The notes: a model not told the origin generated them from the letters alone. 64,000 bases of DNA from Alphaproteobacteria bacterium (GCA_024742275.1 JANSYS010000010.1:62001-126000); one strand, 5' to 3'; counted from the stretch's first letter, positions 54,720 through 64,000 are shown. Numbers and translations are program-made.

Positions 54720-56044
54720 TCCTCGTCGCCGGCTTCCGGCCCGGCTTCCGCGTCCCGGTCCTGGCGGCGCTTGCCCCGGAGCCTGTCGAAATAGTCCACG
54801 CGCTTGCGGATCTCGCGCTCGAACCCGCGTTCCACGGGATTGTAGAACCGCTGCCGTGCCATGCCGTCTGGAAAGTAGTCCTGCCCGGAGAATCCCTCTT
54901 CGGCGTCGTGGTCGTAGGCGTAGCCCGCACCGTAGCCGAGTTCCTTCATCAGCTTGGTCGGCGCGTTCAGGATATGCGCCGGCGGCATCAGCGAACCGGT
55001 CTCCTTCGCCGCACGCTTCGCCGCGCCGTGCGCCTTATAGCCGGCATTGGATTTGGGAGCGGTGGCGAGATGGATGACGAGCTGACTGATCGCCAAGTCG
55101 CCTTCGGGCGAGCCGAGCCGGTCGTAGGTCTCCCAACAGGCTATGGCGGTGGTGACGGCGGTCGGATCGGCCATACCCACATCCTCGACCGCGAAGCGGG
55201 TCAGCCGTCGCAGGATATAGGCCGGATCCTCGCCGCCCGCGAGCATTCGGGCCAGCCAGTAGAGCGCGGCGTCCGGGTCCGATCCGCGCATCGACTTATG
55301 CAGCGCGCTGATCAGGTTGTAATGCTCTTCCCGGTTCTTGTCGTAGACCGGCGCCCGTCGGTTCACCGCGGCCGCTATGCCGGCCGAGTCGAGCGGTTCG
55401 TGCGGCGACAGCTCGAAGACCTCCTCGGCCATATTCAACAGGAACCGGCCATCCCCGTCCGCCATCGCCAGCAGAGTGGCCCGGCCGTCTTCGGTGACCG
55501 GCAACGGCCGCCCCTCCTCTTCCGATGCCCGGTCGAGCAGACGGTCGAGCGCCGCATCGTCCAGCCGGCGCAGAACGAAGACCTGCGCGCGGGAGAGCAA
55601 GGCGGCGTTGAGTTCGAAACTCGGGTTTTCGGTCGTGGCGCCGACAAGGGTCACGGTACCGTCCTCGACGACAGGCAGGAATCCATCCTGTTGGGCCCGG
55701 TTGAACCGGTGGATCTCGTCGACGAACAGCAGCGTTCCCCTCCCCGATGCCCGGAGCCCGCGCGCCTGCTCGAACGCCTTCTTGAGGTCCGCGACTCCGG
55801 AGAACACCGCCGAGAGCGGCATGAACTCGAGCTCCGCCTTCACCGAGAGCAGGCGGGCGATCGTGGTCTTTCCGCAACCGGGCGGCCCCCAGAGGATCAT
55901 GGAGGCGAGACGTCCCTTGGCCAACATCCGGCCGATCGGACCCTCGGGCCCGAGCAGGTGCTCCTGGCCCACGACATCCTCAAGCCGTTCAGGTCTGAGG
56001 CGGTCGGCGAGCGGGCGCGGAGCTTGCGAGTCGAACAGACTCAT
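54716..56044 (-). CDS. rarA: Replication-associated recombination protein RarA (MgsA)
   Basis: Predicted 442-residue AAA+ ATPase that acts at stalled replication forks. Walker A GPPGCGKT is at 53-60 and Walker B LLFVDEIHRF near 107-116; the sensor region TTENPSFELNAALLSRAQVFVLR and the C-terminal tetramerisation part (RRLTRFAVEDVGMADP, HLATAPKSNAGYKA) match. The ATG at 56044 begins the conserved SLFDS. HtrA gene ends 8 bp upstream. Confidence 0.95.
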   Translation of the reverse strand: MSLFDSQAPRPLADRLRPERLEDVVGQEHLLGPEGPIGRMLAKGRLASMILWGPPGCGKTTIARLLSVKAELEFMPLSAVFSGVADLKKAFEQARGLRASGRGTLLFVDEIHRFNRAQQDGFLPVVEDGTVTLVGATTENPSFELNAALLSRAQVFVLRRLDDAALDRLLDRASEEEGRPLPVTEDGRATLLAMADGDGRFLLNMAEEVFELSPHEPLDSAGIAAAVNRRAPVYDKNREEHYNLISALHKSMRGSDPDAALYWLARMLAGGEDPAYILRRLTRFAVEDVGMADPTAVTTAIACWETYDRLGSPEGDLAISQLVIHLATAPKSNAGYKAHGAAKRAAKETGSLMPPAHILNAPTKLMKELGYGAGYAYDHDAEEGFSGQDYFPDGMARQRFYNPVERGFEREIRKRVDYFDRLRGKRRQDRDAEAGPEAGDEE

Positions 56045-56052
56045 CGGCCGTC

Positions 56053-57534
56053 CTAGCCCTGAACCCGGGTGGTCAGAACCTTGCCGTCGCGCCTGATCGA
56101 CAGTTCCCATCCGCCACGACCGCCCTCCAGGGCGTCGCGCAGGACTTCAACGCTCCCGATATCGCGGCCGTTGATCCGCACGATCACATCTCCTCGGCGC
56201 AGGCCGATCTGATCGGCCGCCGACCCACGCCGCAGGCCCAGCACGACGACCCCCTGCATCATCTCGTCCAGCCCCTCCTCGATCGCCAGGGCCGGAGACA
56301 GATTGGCGACGCGGCTTCCGGCGAAGGGATTACGCCCGCTCAGATCGGTCACATCGGCCGGTGGATCCTCGGCCGGCGGCTCCATGATGAGCGACAGGTC
56401 GCGCTCCCGGCCGCCGCGGATCACCCGGATCGTTACGTTCTCCCCCGGTGCCCGCGTCGCAACCCGGTAGCGCAGCGCGCCGCTGTCGATCACTTCGCGA
56501 CCGTCGATGGCGACGATCACGTCGCCGGCCTCGACCCCCGACCGTTCCGCTGGGCCGTCGGGATAGAGGGTGTTGACCAGGGCGCCGACCGGACGCTTCA
56601 TGCCCAGGCTATCGGCCAGATCGGCGGTGACAGTCTGGGTCCGGGCACCGAGCCACGGCCGCACCACGCCGCCGTCCCGGGCCGCCCGCAGCACCGTCGC
56701 GACCATGTTCGACGGTACCGCGAAGCCGATCCCGACCGAACCGCCGCCACCGGCGCCACGCTGGTTCGAGTAGATCGCCGTGTTGATTCCGACCAGCCGC
56801 CCGTCCGTGCCGATCAGGGCGCCACCCGAGTTGCCGGGATTGATCGACGCATCCGTCTGGATGAAGAAACTGTAGTCGGTGATGCCGACATTGGTTCGGG
56901 CCAGCGCCGAGACGATACCCATCGTGACGGTCTGCCCGACGCCGAACGGGTTGCCGATGGCCAGGACCAGATCGCCGACCGACAGATCGTCGCTGTCCTG
57001 GATCTCGACAAAGGGCAGCGACTCCTCCAGACCGTCGATCGCCAGGACGGCCAGATCCGTATCAGGATCGGCGAGGATCAGCCGAGCCTTGTATTCCCGA
57101 CGGTCGTTCAGGACGACGGTGATCTCGTCGGCACCCTGAATGACGTGGTTGTTGGTGACAACGGTACCCGCGGCATCGACGATCACCCCCGAACCGAGCG
57201 AACTCGCCTCGCGGCGACGCTGCGGCAGGGAGGGCACCAAGTCGCCGAAAAACCGCTTGAAGAAAGGATCGTCGAACAGCGGCGACACGCCCCGGCGCTC
57301 CGACACCACGGTTCGCGTGTAGACGTTCACCACGGCCGGACCCACCTGCCGCACCAGGGGAGCGAAGGTCAGGCCGATCTGCTCTCGGCTCTGCGGCACG
57401 GCCGAGACCGGATCGGCGGTGCCCTGAAGCACGGTGCTCTGGGCCTCGACCGGTGCTGGCACCAGGATCACCTGGAGCAGGAAAACCACCGAAATCAGCC
57501 GAATCACGATCCATACGGCGGTGAGAAGCTTCAT
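56053..57534 (-). CDS. HtrA/DegP-type periplasmic serine protease
   Basis: Predicted 493-residue protease-chaperone for misfolded envelope proteins. N-terminal hydrophobic signal (residues about 4-31) leads into the trypsin-like domain with catalytic H130 (TNNHVI), D160 (DTDLAVLAI) and S236 (GNSGGAL). Two PDZ domains follow at the C-terminus (GAERSGVEAGDVIVAIDG-type and GSAADQIGLRRGDVIVRING). GGAGGT precedes the ATG at 57534; upstream in-frame codons are not needed. First gene of the long minus-strand run. Confidence 0.93.
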   Translation of the reverse strand: MKLLTAVWIVIRLISVVFLLQVILVPAPVEAQSTVLQGTADPVSAVPQSREQIGLTFAPLVRQVGPAVVNVYTRTVVSERRGVSPLFDDPFFKRFFGDLVPSLPQRRREASSLGSGVIVDAAGTVVTNNHVIQGADEITVVLNDRREYKARLILADPDTDLAVLAIDGLEESLPFVEIQDSDDLSVGDLVLAIGNPFGVGQTVTMGIVSALARTNVGITDYSFFIQTDASINPGNSGGALIGTDGRLVGINTAIYSNQRGAGGGGSVGIGFAVPSNMVATVLRAARDGGVVRPWLGARTQTVTADLADSLGMKRPVGALVNTLYPDGPAERSGVEAGDVIVAIDGREVIDSGALRYRVATRAPGENVTIRVIRGGRERDLSLIMEPPAEDPPADVTDLSGRNPFAGSRVANLSPALAIEEGLDEMMQGVVVLGLRRGSAADQIGLRRGDVIVRINGRDIGSVEVLRDALEGGRGGWELSIRRDGKVLTTRVQG

Positions 57535-57718
57535 AACCGGACCTCCGGCCCGTGCAGTTCGGTTGTGGCAACAGGAAGCTGTGTTAGGCTTCCCTATCTG
57601 GGGAGTCCAGCCGACCGTGCCAGAGGACATATCGTCAAAGGCGCCATATCCGAAAAAGCGCCTCGGACATTCAGGCGACCAAGGCCGCTCTACGATCACG
57701 AGAACAAGGAGGCGCGGC

Positions 57719-58864
57719 ATGACCGACGCGCCGAGACCCCAAGACCGGCCCCTGGACGCCGCCCGCGGCGCGGCGCAGGAACTTGCGGATCAGGTTCTCG
57801 ACACCGTCGACCTCGTCGCTGTGAACACGGCCTTCCGAACCCTCACCGACATCGCCGAGAACCACCCATCGATGGAAGGCCTCATGCGGATCGCCGTGAG
57901 CGGCGCAACGCGGTACATGGCAATCGGTCGGCGGATCGGCAACATCGGCGTGGTTCGCGACGCCCATCTGTTTCTCGCCACACTATCGCTGCGCGATGAG
58001 GATGACCCCCTCCCTCACAGAGCGCTGGCCGAGGCTTCCGTCGATCTCATGCTGGCCGAGGCGCAGCAGACCGGTTTCCCGCGAGCGCTCGAGACCTATC
58101 GGACCGTTGTGGCGATCAGCCACGCCCGAGGCAACGACCCGAACGTCGCGAGCGCGCACGCCAAGGGCGCGGCCAACCTGGTCGCCCTGGCCCTGGAGGC
58201 GAATGCGCCGCTGGAGGCCGACAAGGCATTGGAGGACCTGGCTCGGTTGGAGGCCGCGCAGCCGGGGATACTGCTCGTGCGTCAGCAGCGATGCCGCGGT
58301 CTGTTCAACCGGGTGGCCCACGCCGCCCGGCGCACTGAAGTCGAAGACCACCCCATGGACGTGACCGGGATGTCGGACCTCGCCACCCTAATCGATGTGG
58401 CCCGCCGCCTGCCCGTCGACCCGAACCTGGTGGACCTCGCAGCAGAAGGGATTTTTGCCTTCGTCACCGGGCTCGGCACCCGAGGTGAGGTGGCCTTGGC
58501 GCGCCGTCACTACGACGATCTGGCGGCTTTGGCGCAGCTTGCGGAAGCAGGTATCCTCGTTCAGCGTCGGCTGGCCGACGCCGCCTTCAACCTCATCACC
58601 GATCTCTGCGAGTTGGGAGAGCCCGAGGTAGCGACCCTGCTGTACGGCGACCTGTCGGGCCTGTCCGTCGCCCATGACGACGACCGATCGATATGTTTGT
58701 CCCACGCCAAGGCGGCGGCCAACCTGGTCCTGACCCACCGCGACCGCGGCGACCACGCGGCGGCGGATGTGATCGCCGACGACCTGCGCGGCCTGATCCT
58801 CGCCCACCCGGAAGATATGGACTTGATGGAGGTGGCGACGTTCCTCGATCTGGCGGACGTTTGA
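57719..58864 (+). CDS. Uncharacterised helical-repeat protein (381 residues)
   Basis: Not recognised. AAGGAGG stands before the ATG. An all-helical, soluble protein with repeated segments: SAHAKGAANLVALAL near 140-155 and LSHAKAAANLVLTH near 328-341, plus other paired helices such as ALETYRTVVAISHARGN and ARRHYDDLAALAQLAE, which look like TPR/SEL1-type repeats. No signal peptide. Divergent from the HtrA gene (184-bp gap). Function may be protein binding; this is inference. Confidence 0.72.
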   Translation: MTDAPRPQDRPLDAARGAAQELADQVLDTVDLVAVNTAFRTLTDIAENHPSMEGLMRIAVSGATRYMAIGRRIGNIGVVRDAHLFLATLSLRDEDDPLPHRALAEASVDLMLAEAQQTGFPRALETYRTVVAISHARGNDPNVASAHAKGAANLVALALEANAPLEADKALEDLARLEAAQPGILLVRQQRCRGLFNRVAHAARRTEVEDHPMDVTGMSDLATLIDVARRLPVDPNLVDLAAEGIFAFVTGLGTRGEVALARRHYDDLAALAQLAEAGILVQRRLADAAFNLITDLCELGEPEVATLLYGDLSGLSVAHDDDRSICLSHAKAAANLVLTHRDRGDHAAADVIADDLRGLILAHPEDMDLMEVATFLDLADV

Positions 58865-58896
58865 AAAGCGCCGGACGACGCGATGGTCGGGATGGC

Positions 58897-58924
58897 TTGT
58901 CGGACTGAATTGTTATGTTATAAC
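58897..58924 (+). promoter_or_regulatory. Predicted promoter of the COG0523 GTPase operon
   Basis: TTGTCG (58897-58902), 16-nt spacer, TATAAC (58919-58924). The -10 element lies inside the Zur box, so a bound repressor would block RNA polymerase. Transcription should start near 58931, leaving about 79 nt of leader. Confidence 0.55.
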
Positions 58925-58929
58925 ATTGC
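58912..58929. promoter_or_regulatory. Zur (zinc uptake regulator) operator
   Basis: GTTATGTTATAACATTGC contains the perfect 12-bp palindrome ATGTTATAACAT (58915-58926). It matches 15 of 18 positions of the Zur consensus I recall for some alphaproteobacteria (GATATGTTATAACATATC). It lies 80 bp before a COG0523 GTPase gene, a known Zur target. Confidence 0.8.
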
Positions 58930-59009
58930 ATTCAAACTCTAACCTGAAGACACATGCGGATGCGACGACCTGACGGTTTTTCCTGTCCCATCACGACGCG
59001 AAGGAAGTC

Positions 59010-60236
59010 ATGAAAGCGAAGAACCCAACGAAACTGCCCGTCACGGTGTTGTCGGGCTTTCTTGGCGCGGGCAAGACGACGCTCCTGAACCACGTTTTAA
59101 ACAACCGAGACGGCAGGCGGGTCGCCGTTATCGTCAACGACATGAGCGAAGTGAACATCGACGCCGATCTGGTCCGCGCCGGCGGCGCGGATCTCAGCCG
59201 GACAGAAGACACCCTCGTCGAGATGTCCAACGGATGCATCTGCTGCACCCTTCGTGAAGACCTGCTCAAGGAGGTCCGCCGTCTTGCAGAGGAAGGCCGG
59301 TTCGATTGTCTTCTGATCGAGTCGACCGGGATCTCCGAACCGCTGCCCATCGCCACCACCTTCGACTTTCGCGACGAACACGGCCAATGCCTTTCCGACG
59401 TCGCCAAGTTGGACACGATGATCACGGTAGTAGACGCCGCGAATCTCCTTAAAGACTATACATCGACGGATTTTCTCCGCGATCGGGGAGAGACTGCGGG
59501 CGCTCTTGATGACCGAAGCCTCGTAGACCTTATCGTCGAACAGATCGAATTCGCCGATGTCGTCGTGCTCAACAAGATCGATGCGGCGTCGCCGGAGCAG
59601 CACGCAGCCGCCCTTGCGATCGTCCGCGCATTGAACCCCGATGCCGATCTTATCGAGACCATTGAGAGCCGCGTACCGCTCGACCGCGTGCTTGAGACAG
59701 GTCTGTTCGACCTCGAGCAAGCCAGGAGCCACCCGCTTTGGTATAAGGAACTCTACGGGTTCGACGAGCATGTACCCGAGACCGATGAGTACGGAGTCAC
59801 GAGCTTCGTGTTCCGTGCGCGTCGGCCGTTCGACCCAATGGCGTTTGCCGCTTTCATCGAAAAGACTTGGCCCGGTGTGATTCGAGCGAAAGGGCACTTC
59901 TGGCTCGCCACCCGGCCAGACTGGGTAGGCGAAATCAGCCAAGCTGGCGCCCTCGTCCGCACGGAACGGCTCGGCCATTGGTGGAGCAGCGTCCCAAAGG
60001 AGCGCTGGCCCGACGATCCCGCATGGATCGACCATGTCGAGCGGCTTTGGCACCCGGTCCACGCCGATCGCAGACAGGAAATCGTATTCATCGGCCAGGG
60101 CATGGATGAAGCGGCGATTCGATCCGACCTAGAAGCCTGTCTTGTCGGTGGATCGGACGAGGCGGTATTCGACCCCGAGACCTGGCGCTCTCGTCCCGAC
60201 CCGTTTCCTGTGTGGGACCGGGAGCGAGCGGCGTGA
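59010..60236 (+). CDS. COG0523/CobW-like metallochaperone GTPase (zinc-responsive)
   Basis: Predicted 408-residue G3E GTPase. Walker A is GFLGAGKT (16-23), the metal-binding CxCC is C76-I-C78-C79 ([13 protein letters not shown]), and the GTP-specificity motif NKID is in VVLNKIDA. A CobW C-terminal domain begins after about residue 250 ([18 protein letters not shown]). Zur-controlled members are thought to deliver zinc to client proteins under starvation. The GTG of the next gene overlaps this stop (GTGA). Confidence 0.92.
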   Translation: MKAKNPTKLPVTVLSGFLGAGKTTLLNHVLNNRDGRRVAVIVNDMSEVNIDADLVRAGGADLSRTEDTLVEMSNGCICCTLREDLLKEVRRLAEEGRFDCLLIESTGISEPLPIATTFDFRDEHGQCLSDVAKLDTMITVVDAANLLKDYTSTDFLRDRGETAGALDDRSLVDLIVEQIEFADVVVLNKIDAASPEQHAAALAIVRALNPDADLIETIESRVPLDRVLETGLFDLEQARSHPLWYKELYGFDEHVPETDEYGVTSFVFRARRPFDPMAFAAFIEKTWPGVIRAKGHFWLATRPDWVGEISQAGALVRTERLGHWWSSVPKERWPDDPAWIDHVERLWHPVHADRRQEIVFIGQGMDEAAIRSDLEACLVGGSDEAVFDPETWRSRPDPFPVWDRERAA

Positions 60237-60919
60237 GCGCCCGCGCCGCGTCTAACCGGATCGACGACCGCTCGATCCACAGGGAGACCTCCGTTGTCAC
60301 GGTCGACGCGCCCAATGACCTCGCGCTTATTCACGATCCCGGAGTAGCGCTAGTCCATTGGCAGAGAGCGATGCCCGCGGCTCTGCGAGAGGGGCTCGAA
60401 AGCACCGCGGACGGCACGCTGCCGCATGTCAGGTTCAGCGCGCCCCTACGGGCGGTCGAACAGGCCACCGTCGCCGCCTTCGAAGCGGCCGGGATCGGCT
60501 CCTCAGTCGCGCGGCACCTGTTGATCGGCGACATCGTTCTACTGGCGATCCTCTACAGCCATGTGGAACAGGCTGAATGGCTCTCGGTTCGACTGGAACG
60601 AATAGATCACGACGCCTGTCGCAAACCGCATGTCGATCGCGTCACGACCCGCCTACTCTGCACCTACCGCGGTGCCGGAACGGAATTTGGCCAAACCGGC
60701 GTCGAAAACGAGGACTGGCGATGCGACCTCTCCCTGAGACGGTTCGACGTAGGTCTCGTGAAAGGCCTCCTACATCCGAGCGCGCGATCATCCGACACGT
60801 CGAAACTCCTGCACCGGTCGCCCCGCTTCACGGCCGACAGTCAGGAGCGCTTCCTACTGTGCATCGGAAGCGCCGAACCCCCGAGGCCTCGGGCGCGCGA
60901 CGCCGGGCTGCTGCACTGA
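60233..60919 (+). CDS. DUF1826 protein, operon partner of the GTPase
   Basis: Predicted 228-residue protein. The segment [21 protein letters not shown] and the end [21 protein letters not shown] match DUF1826, which is recurrently linked to COG0523 GTPases in zinc-starvation operons. His, Cys and Asp residues in CRKPHVDRV and LLCTYRG could bind metal, but no activity is known. The GTG start at 60233 is fixed by the 4-nt overlap. Confidence 0.75.
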   Translation: MSARAASNRIDDRSIHRETSVVTVDAPNDLALIHDPGVALVHWQRAMPAALREGLESTADGTLPHVRFSAPLRAVEQATVAAFEAAGIGSSVARHLLIGDIVLLAILYSHVEQAEWLSVRLERIDHDACRKPHVDRVTTRLLCTYRGAGTEFGQTGVENEDWRCDLSLRRFDVGLVKGLLHPSARSSDTSKLLHRSPRFTADSQERFLLCIGSAEPPRPRARDAGLLH

Positions 60920-60957
60920 GGCAGTCCGAACCGCAGTCTGTCGAGGCTCAACGGAAA

Positions 60958-60979
60958 AGGGCGGCCCGAAGGCCGCCCT
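60958..60979 (-). terminator. Terminator of the ribosomal alpha operon
   Basis: On the minus strand: 9-bp stem AGGGCGGCC and GGCCGCCCT with a UUCG loop, followed by TTTCC. Located 29 bp after the rplQ stop. It also lies 39 bp past the DUF1826 stop on the other strand. Confidence 0.85.
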
Positions 60980-61007
60980 CACTCGTATCCGGGTCTAGGC
61001 GGAGCGG

Positions 61008-61448
61008 TCAGATCGCCGCCGGCATCGCCGCGCCGTACTCGTTCTCTTCAGCCGTCTGGACCGGCCCAGAATCCTGGCCGCGGGCATCCTCGTCGCGGTC
61101 CACCAGCTCGATCACCGCCATCGGCGCGGCGTCACCGTAGCGGAAGCCCGCCTTCAGCACGCGGGTGTATCCGCCCTTGCGCTCCTTGTAGCGATCCGCC
61201 AGCACGTCGATCAGCTTGCGGGTCATCGAATCGTCGTTCAGACGGCTCATGATCAGCCGACGGGCGTGCAGGTCGCCACGCTTGGCGAGCGTGATCATCT
61301 TCTCCACGACCGGGCGCAGTTCCTTCGCCTTCGGCAGCGTGGTGACAATCTGCTCATGCTTGATCAGCGCCGCCGCCATGTTCTTGAACATGGCCTTGCG
61401 GTGGGACGCCGTGCGGTGAAGCTTCCGGCCGCTGTTACCGTGACGCAT
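61008..61448 (-). CDS. rplQ: 50S ribosomal protein L17
   Basis: Predicted 146-residue ribosomal protein. It begins [20 protein letters not shown] and carries [37 protein letters not shown], the universal L17 pattern. The C-terminal acidic extension ([23 protein letters not shown]) makes it longer than E. coli L17 (127 residues), as in other alphaproteobacteria. Last gene of the alpha operon. Confidence 0.98.
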   Translation of the reverse strand: MRHGNSGRKLHRTASHRKAMFKNMAAALIKHEQIVTTLPKAKELRPVVEKMITLAKRGDLHARRLIMSRLNDDSMTRKLIDVLADRYKERKGGYTRVLKAGFRYGDAAPMAVIELVDRDEDARGQDSGPVQTAEENEYGAAMPAAI

Positions 61449-61490
61449 CTCTCGATCTCCTCGTTCTCGCCTGGTCTCTAAGGTCTCGCC

Positions 61491-62507
61491 TTAGAACGGC
61501 TCTTCCAGACGCTTGGCCAGTTCCTCGATGTTTTCCGGCGGCCAATTGGTGATTTCCATACCGAGCGACAGCCCCATGGAGGCCAGCACTTCCTTGATCT
61601 CGTTCAGCGACTTGCGGCCGAAGTTCGGGGTCCGGAGCATTTCCGGCTCGGTCTTCTGCACCAGATCGCCGATATAGACGATGTTGTCGTTCTTCAGGCA
61701 GTTCGCCGAGCGGACCGACAGCTCAAGCTCGTCGACCTTGCGCAGCAGGTTCTTGTTGAACGGAAGATCGTGGGTCTCTTCCGCCTCGCCGCGATGGGTC
61801 GGCTCCTCAAAGTTGATGAAGAGCTGCAGCTGGTCCTGAAGGATCCGGGCGGCATAGGCGACGGAATCGTCCGGCGTCAGCGACCCGTCGGTCTCGACGG
61901 TAATCGACAGCTTGTCGTAGTCGGTGACCTGGCCGACGCGAGTATTCTCGACCTTGTAGGCGACCTGACGGACCGGGCTGAAGATCGCATCGACCGGGAT
62001 CAGGCCGATCGGCGCATCTTCCGGACGGTTCGCCGAAGCCGGCACGTAGCCCTTGCCGGTCTCGACGGTCAGCTCCATCGACAGGGTCGCGTCGCGATCC
62101 AGCGTGCAGATGACATGGTCCGGGTTCATGATCTCGATGTCGGAGACGGTCTCGATCTGACCGGCCGTCACCTCGCCCGGGCCCTCGGCCTTGAGGCGCA
62201 TCTTCTTCGGGCCCTCGCCATGCATACGAATGGCGACCGCCTTGATGTTCAGGACGATGTCGGTCACGTCCTCGCGCACGCCGGGCACGCTAGAGAACTC
62301 GTGCAGCACGCCGTCGATCTGGATCGCGGTCACCGCCGCGCCCTGGAGGGACGACAGCAGGACGCGGCGCAGCGCGTTGCCGAGAGTCAGGCCGAAGCCC
62401 CGCTCCAGCGGCTCGGCGACGATGGTCGCCTTCCGCTTGGGGTCGTAACCCGCCTGGACATCGAGCTTGTTCGGCTTAATCAACGTCTGCCAGTTCTTTT
62501 GGATCAC
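61491..62507 (-). CDS. rpoA: RNA polymerase alpha subunit
   Basis: Predicted 338-residue alpha subunit. N-terminal dimerisation domain contains [28 protein letters not shown]; the C-terminal domain for UP-element and activator contacts contains [48 protein letters not shown]. Normal length and position between rpsK and rplQ; rpsD is not in this cluster, as is usual for the class. Confidence 0.99.
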   Translation of the reverse strand: MIQKNWQTLIKPNKLDVQAGYDPKRKATIVAEPLERGFGLTLGNALRRVLLSSLQGAAVTAIQIDGVLHEFSSVPGVREDVTDIVLNIKAVAIRMHGEGPKKMRLKAEGPGEVTAGQIETVSDIEIMNPDHVICTLDRDATLSMELTVETGKGYVPASANRPEDAPIGLIPVDAIFSPVRQVAYKVENTRVGQVTDYDKLSITVETDGSLTPDDSVAYAARILQDQLQLFINFEEPTHRGEAEETHDLPFNKNLLRKVDELELSVRSANCLKNDNIVYIGDLVQKTEPEMLRTPNFGRKSLNEIKEVLASMGLSLGMEITNWPPENIEELAKRLEEPF

Positions 62508-62625
62508 GGCTCAACCCTTCTTCTAGAACGGCGATCCCGCCGGGCGACCGGACCAGTGTCCGGCTGCGGCCGACGGGGCTCGAATTTATAAGGGGCTCCG
62601 GAAATCCGAACCCCCGGCGCCCGGA

Positions 62626-63021
62626 TCAGACCCGACGGCGCTTGCGCGGACGGCACCCGTTATGCGGGATCGGCGTCACATCGCGGATCGACATGACCTG
62701 GAAGCCCACGGACTGCAGGGCACGCAGGGCCGACTCACGTCCGGAACCCGGACCGCAGACCTCCACGTCCAGGGTCTTCATACCGTGTTCGGCCGCCTTG
62801 CGACCCGCATCCTCGGCCGCGACCTGAGCGGCGTAAGGAGTCGACTTCCGCGAGCCCTTGAACCCCATGTGACCGGCCGACGACCAGGAAATGGCATTGC
62901 CCTGGGCATCGGTAATGGTGATCATGGTGTTGTTGAACGACGCGTTCACATGCGCGACGCCCGAGGTGATGTTCTTCTTTTCGCGGCGGCGAACGCGCGT
63001 CTGCGTCGGTTGCTTTGCCAT
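62626..63021 (-). CDS. rpsK: 30S ribosomal protein S11
   Basis: Predicted 131-residue ribosomal protein. Diagnostic: [44 protein letters not shown] and the end [14 protein letters not shown]. Starts 73 bp after rpsM and 118 bp before rpoA. Confidence 0.99.
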   Translation of the reverse strand: MAKQPTQTRVRRREKKNITSGVAHVNASFNNTMITITDAQGNAISWSSAGHMGFKGSRKSTPYAAQVAAEDAGRKAAEHGMKTLDVEVCGPGSGRESALRALQSVGFQVMSIRDVTPIPHNGCRPRKRRRV

Positions 63022-63094
63022 CGTCTTCCGTCTCCTGGTCCGACCCGGCGGCGGCCACCGTTAAACGGCGGCCTGCGGGCGTCGCTGTGGGTCG

Positions 63095-63463
63095 TTACTT
63101 CTTCTTGCCGGCGATCGGCTTCGCCGGGCCCTTACGGGTCCGCGCGTTCGTGTGGGTACGCTGGCCGCGGACCGGAAGGCCCTTGCGGTGGCGCAGCCCG
63201 CGGTAGCAGCCGAGATCCATCAGCCGCTTGATGCTCATCGAGGTCTGGCGGCGCAGGTCGCCCTCGACCACCAGGTCGGTATCGATGGCCTCGCGAAGCC
63301 GGCCGAGCTCGTCCTCGGTCAGTTCGTGGACCCGCCGTTCCTCGGGAATGCCGACCTTTGCACACACCTTATCGGCGGTGGTCCGCCCGATACCGTGAAT
63401 GTAGGTCAACGCGACAACGACGCGTTTCTGCGTCGGAATGTTCACACCAGCGATGCGCGCCAC
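63095..63463 (-). CDS. rpsM: 30S ribosomal protein S13
   Basis: Predicted 122-residue ribosomal protein: [25 protein letters not shown] at the start, [28 protein letters not shown], and KKK end. I place the start at the GTG at 63463, not the upstream GTG at 63478, because AGGAG is then 7 nt before it and [10 protein letters not shown] is the universal N-terminus. Confidence 0.97.
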   Translation of the reverse strand: MARIAGVNIPTQKRVVVALTYIHGIGRTTADKVCAKVGIPEERRVHELTEDELGRLREAIDTDLVVEGDLRRQTSMSIKRLMDLGCYRGLRHRKGLPVRGQRTHTNARTRKGPAKPIAGKKK

Positions 63464-63575
63464 GCCTATTCTCCTCACTCAAGTTCGGGGCGTTCAAAAC
63501 ACCAAACGCGCCCGCACAAGAAGCCCTCGGCTCCTCGTCGGCCCGCGCAAAACAATCCGCTAATCAGGGGCGCGG

Positions 63576-63603
63576 ATTATATGCACGGGCACGCACAAGT
63601 CAA
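63576..63603 (-). promoter_or_regulatory. Promoter of the rpsM-rpsK-rpoA-rplQ operon
   Basis: On the minus strand: TTGACT (63603-63598), 16-nt spacer, TATAAT (63581-63576). A near-perfect sigma70 promoter between adk and rpsM with about 106 nt of leader before the S13 start. Suits the strong ribosomal operon and separates it from adk control. Confidence 0.75.
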
Positions 63604-63657
63604 TCTCCCAAACCCGACCCGCCACCCCCATGGCATCGGCCGAATTCACTTCCCTTC

Positions 63658-63673
63658 GGCCGCACCGGCGGCC
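63658..63673 (-). terminator. Hairpin between adk and the rpsM promoter
   Basis: Perfect 6-bp stem GGCCGC-CGGT-GCGGCC on the minus strand, 15-30 bp after the adk stop. No T-tract, so possibly only a weak or factor-dependent end. Confidence 0.35.
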
Positions 63674-63687
63674 GCCACAAAGCTGCC

Positions 63688-64000
63688 TCAGGCGGCCAGC
63701 ACCTTCTCCAGATCGGCCGTGACCTCATCCATCGACTGCATTCCGTCGACCGTCTTCAGCGCGCCCTTCCCCTGATAATGAGGAATGATCGGCGCGGTTT
63801 GGGCGCGATAGACGTCCATGCGCTTGCGCAAGGTGTCCTCGTTGTCGTCGCTCCGGCCTTCCTCGGCGGCACGCTTGAGAATCCGGTCGATCATCCGATC
63901 CTCGTCGACCCGGAACTCGATGACGTGGTCGATCTGAAGCCCCTTGCGCGACAGCATCGCGTCCAAGGCTTCCGCCTGAGCCACATTCCTTGGGAAACCG
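63688..64000 (-). CDS. adk: Adenylate kinase (C-terminal part, runs off the window)
   Basis: The frame is open to the right edge; the visible 104 codons are the C-terminal half. GFPRN with the following AQAEALDAML is the AMP-binding segment and lid-adjacent hinge of Adk; FRVDEDRMIDRILKRAAEEGRSDDNEDTLRKRMDVYRAQTAPI completes the LID and core, and DGMQSMDEVTADLEKVL ends it. The LID is the short, metal-free form usual in alphaproteobacteria. Conserved position upstream of rpsM. Confidence 0.96.
   Translation of the reverse strand, partial: GFPRNVAQAEALDAMLSRKGLQIDHVIEFRVDEDRMIDRILKRAAEEGRSDDNEDTLRKRMDVYRAQTAPIIPHYQGKGALKTVDGMQSMDEVTADLEKVLAA

Overview
The window is high-GC, gene-dense DNA from an alphaproteobacterium, most likely of the Rhodospirillales type. 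The evidence is the right-end gene order adk-rpsM-rpsK-rpoA-rplQ, an ATP12-type F1-ATPase chaperone gene next to HAD, RluC and CrcB genes, propionyl-CoA carboxylase genes, abundant tripartite tricarboxylate transporter (TTT) and SDR genes, a Zur operator of the type described in some alphaproteobacteria, and dispersed palindromes typical of that class. I see no rRNA, tRNA, CRISPR array, prophage or complete insertion sequence.

Left part (1-12 kb): the end of an AsmA-like envelope protein, an aspartate dehydrogenase, two paralogous TTT receptors, TctB and TctA, a DgcN-type (DUF1611) D-glutamate N-acetyltransferase, an unknown 114-residue protein, a PLP-dependent dehydratase and an SDR. Together they look like an amino-acid or dicarboxylate uptake and catabolism locus. 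A strong promoter precedes the second receptor and a hairpin follows it, which suggests high receptor output and lower output of the membrane subunits. At 12.0-12.7 kb a small GIY-YIG nuclease gene is surrounded by palindromic repeats.

Middle part (12.7-45 kb): mostly accessory metabolism. It holds a cytoplasmic molybdenum S/N-oxide reductase, a solitary divergent 2-oxoglutarate-dehydrogenase-like E1, a split ThDP decarboxylase (ComD/ComE-like) with an NTF2-like partner, three MFS exporters and one EamA transporter, an FAD amine oxidase, a DUF3179 protein, a coupled operon (isocitrate/isopropylmalate-dehydrogenase-like, crotonase-like, aldo/keto reductase), a Tat-exported PhoX phosphatase, an LLM flavin oxidoreductase-aminotransferase-MFS cluster, a compact acyl-CoA ligase opposite an enoyl-CoA hydratase, MsrA with a double cupin, SDRs and a GFA protein.

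Right part (45-64 kb): a long minus-strand run reads HtrA, RarA, DUF429, CrcB, RluC, HAD phosphatase, AsmA, ATP12, PccB, PccA, acylphosphatase and then a HEPN-like protein. After it come a plus-strand unknown helical-repeat protein and a zinc-responsive pair (COG0523/CobW GTPase and DUF1826) behind a clear Zur box. The window ends in the minus-strand ribosomal alpha operon, with its own near-consensus promoter between adk and rpsM and a strong terminator after rplQ.

The most interesting items are the DgcN/AspDH/TTT island with its uncharacterised small partner, the GIY-YIG gene in a palindrome cluster, the solitary E1 plus Mo-enzyme pair, a stand-alone HEPN-like protein with a glycine-rich insert, the crotonase lacking both catalytic glutamates, and the Zur-controlled GTPase-DUF1826 unit. 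All functional assignments are from reading motifs; no database search was run.
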